Origin: Desulfuromonadales bacterium | GTDB lineage: Bacteria; Desulfobacterota; Desulfuromonadia; Desulfuromonadales; BM103 | DNA: 8,124 nt | Direction of reading: 5' to 3' | Assembly (NCBI GenBank): GCA_030640215.1 | Contig: DAOWJU010000164.1 | Span: forward strand, 1-8,124 | Shown: positions 4,139 to 8,124 of the stretch, piece after piece | Numbering within the stretch: the stretch's first letter is position 1 | Layout of the letters: every line of letters begins with the position of its first letter | Notes under the pieces: generated by a model | Told to the model about the DNA's origin: nothing | The model's database searches: none | What the model saw: only the letters and a program-made list of their open reading frames with translations | Program-made: the position numbers and the translations under genes

Positions 4139-6799
4139 TCAGAAACCACCACCGAAGCCCTGGCCCATGCCGAGACCGGACAGGACAAAAGAGAGCATAA
4201 TCTCTTCATCATCCTCTTCGAACTCTCGGTAACGATTGCGATAGGTCATAAAAATACTCCAACATTTCGAACGATACTCAAGCCCAACGACCTTTTCAAG
4301 ATCACGATGGTCACGGAAATCGTAACGTTCTTCAAGCCTGACATAAAGTGGCTTCAAAACAGATGTATCGACCTGAACCTTAATATAGTCCGTGGCAAGG
4401 CCAGAGAGATCTATGTCCTTGTAGGAGTAGTCGATCCTCACGGCGTTGCCGATATTGTCCCTGGCGGACGCGCCAACATTCAGGGTTCGGAAGCCATCGT
4501 TGGCATAGACTGGGATCTCGCCATCAAGGTCCATAGAGATGTTCCTTGTCGGTCGAAAGTCCAGCTCAACCCGCACATCAGAGAAAGGTTGATCTTCACC
4601 TGACCGATTGTTTCTTTCTTCATCAATATCGTAACGCTGGGAAAGCCGCAGATTTAAGAGCTCACGGTAAACGCTCGAACCATCGGCTGCCGTGCTGCGG
4701 GCAATCAGGCGATTGACCAAGGCATAGGAGATATCATTCTGGCGTTCAATTCGGTCAAAAAGATCAAAGAGTGGCAGGTCATCCTGGGATTCATCCGGCA
4801 CATAGGTGTAGACTGTTTTCGGCTCAAGGCTGTGTTGGAGACGATCAATGCCCCAGAATTTGACATCAAATCCCTTCACCAGCCTGGTTCCGAGGGCCAA
4901 AGAGAATTCAGGGAGAAACTGCTCTTCATCTTCGCTGTCGGCATTGTAAATGCGCTCATAGAGAGCAACTTCTGGAGCAATTTCAAGCCATGACCCAGGC
5001 TTGAAGACTGCTGCCAGTGAGGGTCTTAAGAAAAGCCGCTCGCCGTCTTCACCTTCATCACGCGAGAAGCGTGTCGCATAACTCTCCAGACCAGCGTAAA
5101 AGGGTGTGTCGCCGAGACGAGAACGGGACAGGTTGAGCCCCACTTCGGGGAGGCGTTGCAAAGTCCTGTTGTTGTTCGTTTCAAGATCTTTGATGTAACG
5201 CGCATAACCAACCAGGTTGAGCTTCTGCCAATTACGCATCAACATCAACGTCGAAACCGTTTTGTCCTGGCTATATTCTTCAGCCGTTTCACCGAACTCT
5301 TCAAAAAAAAGCTTGTCCTCGGTGTACTCAATGTCGGCCATCAAACGCCATTGGCCAGGCAACTTGCCGCGATGTTCCCACTTCAGGTAATAAAGGTCGG
5401 GAATATCTTTATCCTCTTCAGGCCTTTTGGGGTTTGGAGTCTCTCCTAACCCGGTAACATGATAATAAAAGGCCCTGCCGTCATTCTGGTTTGCCAGGGC
5501 ATAGCGGTATTCAAGCCCCTTGCCAAGGCCAGTCTCAGCGAGATAATCAAGGGAAATCGTAGCATCCAGGTTGCGATCAATCACTTGATACCAAGCCAGA
5601 GAGACACGCGTGCCCTTGTTATTCGAATAGCCAAATGTAGGTGTCAGAAAACCCGATTCCCGTTCTGTCATCACCGGGAAACTCAGGTAAGGCGTATAGA
5701 GAACCGGAACGTCCTTGATATGAAACCAGACATTCCTGGCCCGGGCATAACCACCCAGCGTTACATCGACTTCACTGGCAGAGAATTTCCAGTCAGGGAT
5801 TTCACCATCGCAAGTAGTGAAGCTGCCTTGCTTAACGAAATAATCTGTCTCGCTATGTTTCTCGATTTCTTCACCAACCAGATGAAAATTACCTTCACGA
5901 ACGAAGACCTGACCATCACGAATCTGGCCCTGACCCGTAGAAAAATTGTAGTGCAGGCGTTCACCTGAGGCCTCCGCTTCAGCATCACGGAGAGAGGCGG
6001 AGCCTTGCGCCACAACGTCCTGAGTTGCTGACTGCCAGAGCAATTCATCCGATCTCAACTCGATTTCGGCCTGACGGAGGAGGACATCACCCTTCGCCTC
6101 ATAGCTATCTTCCTCTGAATTATACGCCAGGTAATCAGCGGCCAGAGTAACCTGTTCTTTGGGCTCAGCTTCTGGCGAAGAGGAGGTGGCTGACGGCACA
6201 CTGCGCTCCTTTTCGACAACAGGTTGTGCTGGTTCTTCTACATCAACCGACTGGGTAGAGGATGGTGCTTTCACCTGTTCTGCAGTTGGCTGCAAAGGTT
6301 CAGGAGAACCCAAGCTGCCAGCGCCGAGTTTCGCCAACAAGTTTCTACCAGCAAGACTTTCGTTGATATTCAGAAAAGCGGCTCTCATTCGCTGACGCAA
6401 CATGTCATCCAACCCTTGTCGGGCAACGACTTCGCCAGGCCAGAGATCTGAGGAATGCTCGCGAAAGCCGGTCAAGGGATAAAGTTTCCCCACTAGCACT
6501 TCGTCGAGGAATTCTTTACTGAGCCAGGCGACATCCACTTCGTGGAAACGGGTCAACCAAAGATACAGTTGATTTTCAGAAGTGAAACTACGGATTTTTA
6601 CAGGAATGGAGAGTTGGCTTTCCAGAAAGAGACCAAGCTCTTGACCCAGTTCGGAAGAGGCGGCAGATCCAGCCCCATCAATAGCAACGCCGAGCGTGAC
6701 CCCTGTCTGTGCAGCAACAGGCTTAAGCATAAGCCCCAAGAAAAGCACAACAGCAATAAACAGCACACAGGGCATCGCCCCTATAGACAAACTTCGCAT
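4139..6799 (-). CDS. lptD: LPS-assembly outer-membrane protein LptD with an extra N-terminal domain
   Basis: LptD is the outer-membrane barrel that, with the lipoprotein LptE, inserts lipopolysaccharide into the outer leaflet. The reading has 886 residues: signal peptide 1-30 (cleavage after PVAA); an unusual domain at about 34-160; a Pro/Ser/Glu-rich linker at about 161-215; an LptA/OstA-like periplasmic domain from about 217 (VTLAADYLAYNSEEDSYEAK); and the LptD barrel from about 340, with the conserved ESGFLTPTFGYS at 381-392, ending in a glycine-rich stretch with terminal Phe. The mature protein has only two cysteines, C330 (TTCDGE) and C846 (SKCWS), placed to form one periplasm-to-barrel disulfide. 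The extra domain resembles both ends of a PhnD-type solute-binding protein. The start is uncertain: ATG 6799 gives the best signal peptide, ATG 6814 lies five codons earlier, and ATG 6850 overlaps the folC end with GGGGA 8 bases upstream. The gap to folC is 40 bp, so co-transcription is likely. No hairpin terminator follows it. Confidence 0.92.
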   Translation of the reverse strand: MRSLSIGAMPCVLFIAVVLFLGLMLKPVAAQTGVTLGVAIDGAGSAASSELGQELGLFLESQLSIPVKIRSFTSENQLYLWLTRFHEVDVAWLSKEFLDEVLVGKLYPLTGFREHSSDLWPGEVVARQGLDDMLRQRMRAAFLNINESLAGRNLLAKLGAGSLGSPEPLQPTAEQVKAPSSTQSVDVEEPAQPVVEKERSVPSATSSSPEAEPKEQVTLAADYLAYNSEEDSYEAKGDVLLRQAEIELRSDELLWQSATQDVVAQGSASLRDAEAEASGERLHYNFSTGQGQIRDGQVFVREGNFHLVGEEIEKHSETDYFVKQGSFTTCDGEIPDWKFSASEVDVTLGGYARARNVWFHIKDVPVLYTPYLSFPVMTERESGFLTPTFGYSNNKGTRVSLAWYQVIDRNLDATISLDYLAETGLGKGLEYRYALANQNDGRAFYYHVTGLGETPNPKRPEEDKDIPDLYYLKWEHRGKLPGQWRLMADIEYTEDKLFFEEFGETAEEYSQDKTVSTLMLMRNWQKLNLVGYARYIKDLETNNNRTLQRLPEVGLNLSRSRLGDTPFYAGLESYATRFSRDEGEDGERLFLRPSLAAVFKPGSWLEIAPEVALYERIYNADSEDEEQFLPEFSLALGTRLVKGFDVKFWGIDRLQHSLEPKTVYTYVPDESQDDLPLFDLFDRIERQNDISYALVNRLIARSTAADGSSVYRELLNLRLSQRYDIDEERNNRSGEDQPFSDVRVELDFRPTRNISMDLDGEIPVYANDGFRTLNVGASARDNIGNAVRIDYSYKDIDLSGLATDYIKVQVDTSVLKPLYVRLEERYDFRDHRDLEKVVGLEYRSKCWSIFMTYRNRYREFEEDDEEIMLSFVLSGLGMGQGFGGGF

Positions 6800-6839
6800 G
6801 ACCTTACCCGGCATTAAGCAGCTAAAGAAAATCCGCCAT

Positions 6840-8114
6840 TTAAAATTCATTGGACAAGTCCCCATCCAGTAATTCTTGTCGCAACTCTGCAACCAGATAA
6901 AGAGAACCACAGACCACAACAGGTTCGTCAGGCTTGGCCTCTTTAAGGGCAGCAGCTAAACCGTCAGCGGCTGTAACGTATTCAGAAGTTGGCAAGGCTT
7001 GCGTCCTGGCCCAGGCAACGACTTGACTTGTCGGAACAGACTGCCCGTAGGGAACCGGGACAGCATATATTGCAGCGGCGTATTTTACCAGTGGCATCAG
7101 GACCTCTGCCGGATCTCGCTCACCACTCAATCCGGTGACCAGATGAATACGCGTCACCTTTTGTTCAACAAGATAATTGGCCAAACAAATTATCCCGGCC
7201 TGATTATGCGAAACATCCAGTAAAACCTGCCGAGAGCTCCCCAACCATTCCAAGCGCCCCGGCCAGACCACTGTTTTGCCAGCGTTGCGTATAGCAAGAG
7301 TGGTTATCGCAACACCCTGCTTACGTAGTTGCAAGGCACCGGCAACAGCCTGCGCAAAGTTATCAAGCTGATGCTCTCCAGCCAAAGCACAGCTCAAACC
7401 ATCAAGATGGCTATCGCCGACATCAACGGCCAGGTTGTCATGATTGCCCTGCCAGGAAAAATCGCGATCAGCGAGAGACACTGTGGCATCATGCTCGGCA
7501 GCTACAGAGAGAAGCACCGCGGCCGCCTCCAGGTCCTGCTTACCGACCACAACCGGCACTCCAGACTTTATAATGCCAGCTTTTTCAGCAGCAATCTCAG
7601 CGAGACTGTCACCTAAATGCTCACTGTGATCCAGGCTGACCGGAGTAATCAGGCAAAGTTGGGGTTCGACAATATTGGTCGCATCAAGACGTCCGCCGAG
7701 GCCGGTTTCAATAACCGCAATATCAACCTGAGATGCCTTGAAAGCCATGAGAGCCATCAATGTGGTCGCTTCAAAAAAAGTCACCGGGATTTCTTCAGCG
7801 GCCCGACGTACGGTCTCGGCAAGAGCCGCTATCTCATTACGAGCAACCGGCACACCATCAATACGGATGCGCTCGGTGAAAGAGTGTAGATGAGGTGAGG
7901 TATAAAGCCCTACGCGCATTCCAGAGTGCTTGAGCATTTCAGCCAGCAAGACACTGACCGAGCCCTTGCCATTGGTACCGGCGACATGAATGCAGGGTAA
8001 AGGCTCTTGCAGGATCGGCAAGCGAGCCTTCAGGGCCCGCATATTCTCCAAGCCAAGCTTGATGCCGAAGCGTTGCAACCCATAGAGGTAATCGATACTC
8101 GCCGAGAAATCCAC
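6840..8114 (-). CDS. folC: Bifunctional folylpolyglutamate / dihydrofolate synthase
   Basis: A 424-residue Mur-ligase-family enzyme that adds glutamate to dihydropteroate and to reduced folates using ATP in the cytoplasm. It has the folate-binding N-terminal helix (DYLYGLQRFGIKLGLENM), the P-loop GTNGKGS at 46-52, SPHLHSFTERIRIDG at 73-87, the Omega-loop and Mg-site text ETGLGGRLDATN at 136-147, LDHSEHLG at 161-168, and EKAGIIK at 177-183 with the Lys expected to be carbamylated. The C-terminal domain has WPGRLEW at 284-290, DVSHNQAG at 300-307 (the family usually has DxAHNP, so Pro is replaced by Gln) and VCGSLYLVAELR near the end. The start is GTG 8112-8114: an in-frame TAG lies at 8118-8120, and the conserved N-terminal helix starts right after. 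No clear ribosome site fits in the 10 bases left, so it may be coupled to an upstream gene outside the window. Length is normal for the family. Confidence 0.96.
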   Translation of the reverse strand: MDFSASIDYLYGLQRFGIKLGLENMRALKARLPILQEPLPCIHVAGTNGKGSVSVLLAEMLKHSGMRVGLYTSPHLHSFTERIRIDGVPVARNEIAALAETVRRAAEEIPVTFFEATTLMALMAFKASQVDIAVIETGLGGRLDATNIVEPQLCLITPVSLDHSEHLGDSLAEIAAEKAGIIKSGVPVVVGKQDLEAAAVLLSVAAEHDATVSLADRDFSWQGNHDNLAVDVGDSHLDGLSCALAGEHQLDNFAQAVAGALQLRKQGVAITTLAIRNAGKTVVWPGRLEWLGSSRQVLLDVSHNQAGIICLANYLVEQKVTRIHLVTGLSGERDPAEVLMPLVKYAAAIYAVPVPYGQSVPTSQVVAWARTQALPTSEYVTAADGLAAALKEAKPDEPVVVCGSLYLVAELRQELLDGDLSNEF

Positions 8115-8124
8115 TAACTACTGC

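Noticed and set aside
4049..4603. Plus-strand open frame of 184 codons
   Set aside because: It lies antisense to the 3' part of lptD, whose frame has clear barrel sequence. The plus-strand product shows no recognisable domain and its first part runs through the structured leader and promoter of the ComEA-like gene.

Overview
The window looks like core chromosome of a Gram-negative anaerobe of the Desulfuromonas/Geobacter/Pelobacter group (Desulfuromonadales). This rests on protein style (an ArgRS with MGKRSG in place of KMSKS, a SPOR protein just behind argS, an outer-membrane LptD) and on gene order. It is an inference without a database search. Apart from the end of one plus-strand gene at the left edge, every gene reads on the minus strand, so transcription runs from right to left.

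Right to left, the layout is as follows. (1) folC (folate polyglutamylation, GTG start) is followed after 40 bp by lptD (outer-membrane LPS assembly); the two are probably co-transcribed. (2) A strong sigma70-type promoter lies just after lptD and drives a roughly 145-nt structured leader. The leader precedes a small secreted helix-hairpin-helix (ComEA-like) protein gene, which ends at a perfect 13-bp-stem terminator. (3) A 381-bp gene-free stretch holds that terminator and a 162-bp MITE-like element with 17-bp terminal inverted repeats. (4) ftsB/divIC (septum assembly) is closed by a hairpin. (5) argS has its own near-consensus promoter and a leader with dyads; a SPOR-domain membrane protein gene follows 22 bp downstream. 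(6) An initiator tRNA-fMet gene has its own promoter and a bidirectional terminator. (7) The C-terminal 50 residues of a CBS-domain protein, on the plus strand, end at the same terminator.

Functionally the window mixes envelope and division genes (lptD, ftsB, SPOR) with translation genes (argS, tRNA-fMet) and folate metabolism (folC). Folate supplies the formyl donor for the same initiator tRNA, but that link is probably coincidental.

The most unusual points are: an LptD carrying an N-terminal domain that looks like an internally shortened PhnD-type solute-binding protein; the structured leader, or separate small RNA, in front of the ComEA-like gene, with a potential pseudoknot and an 18-bp-period direct repeat in its promoter; the 162-bp inverted-repeat element; and dyads in the argS leader.
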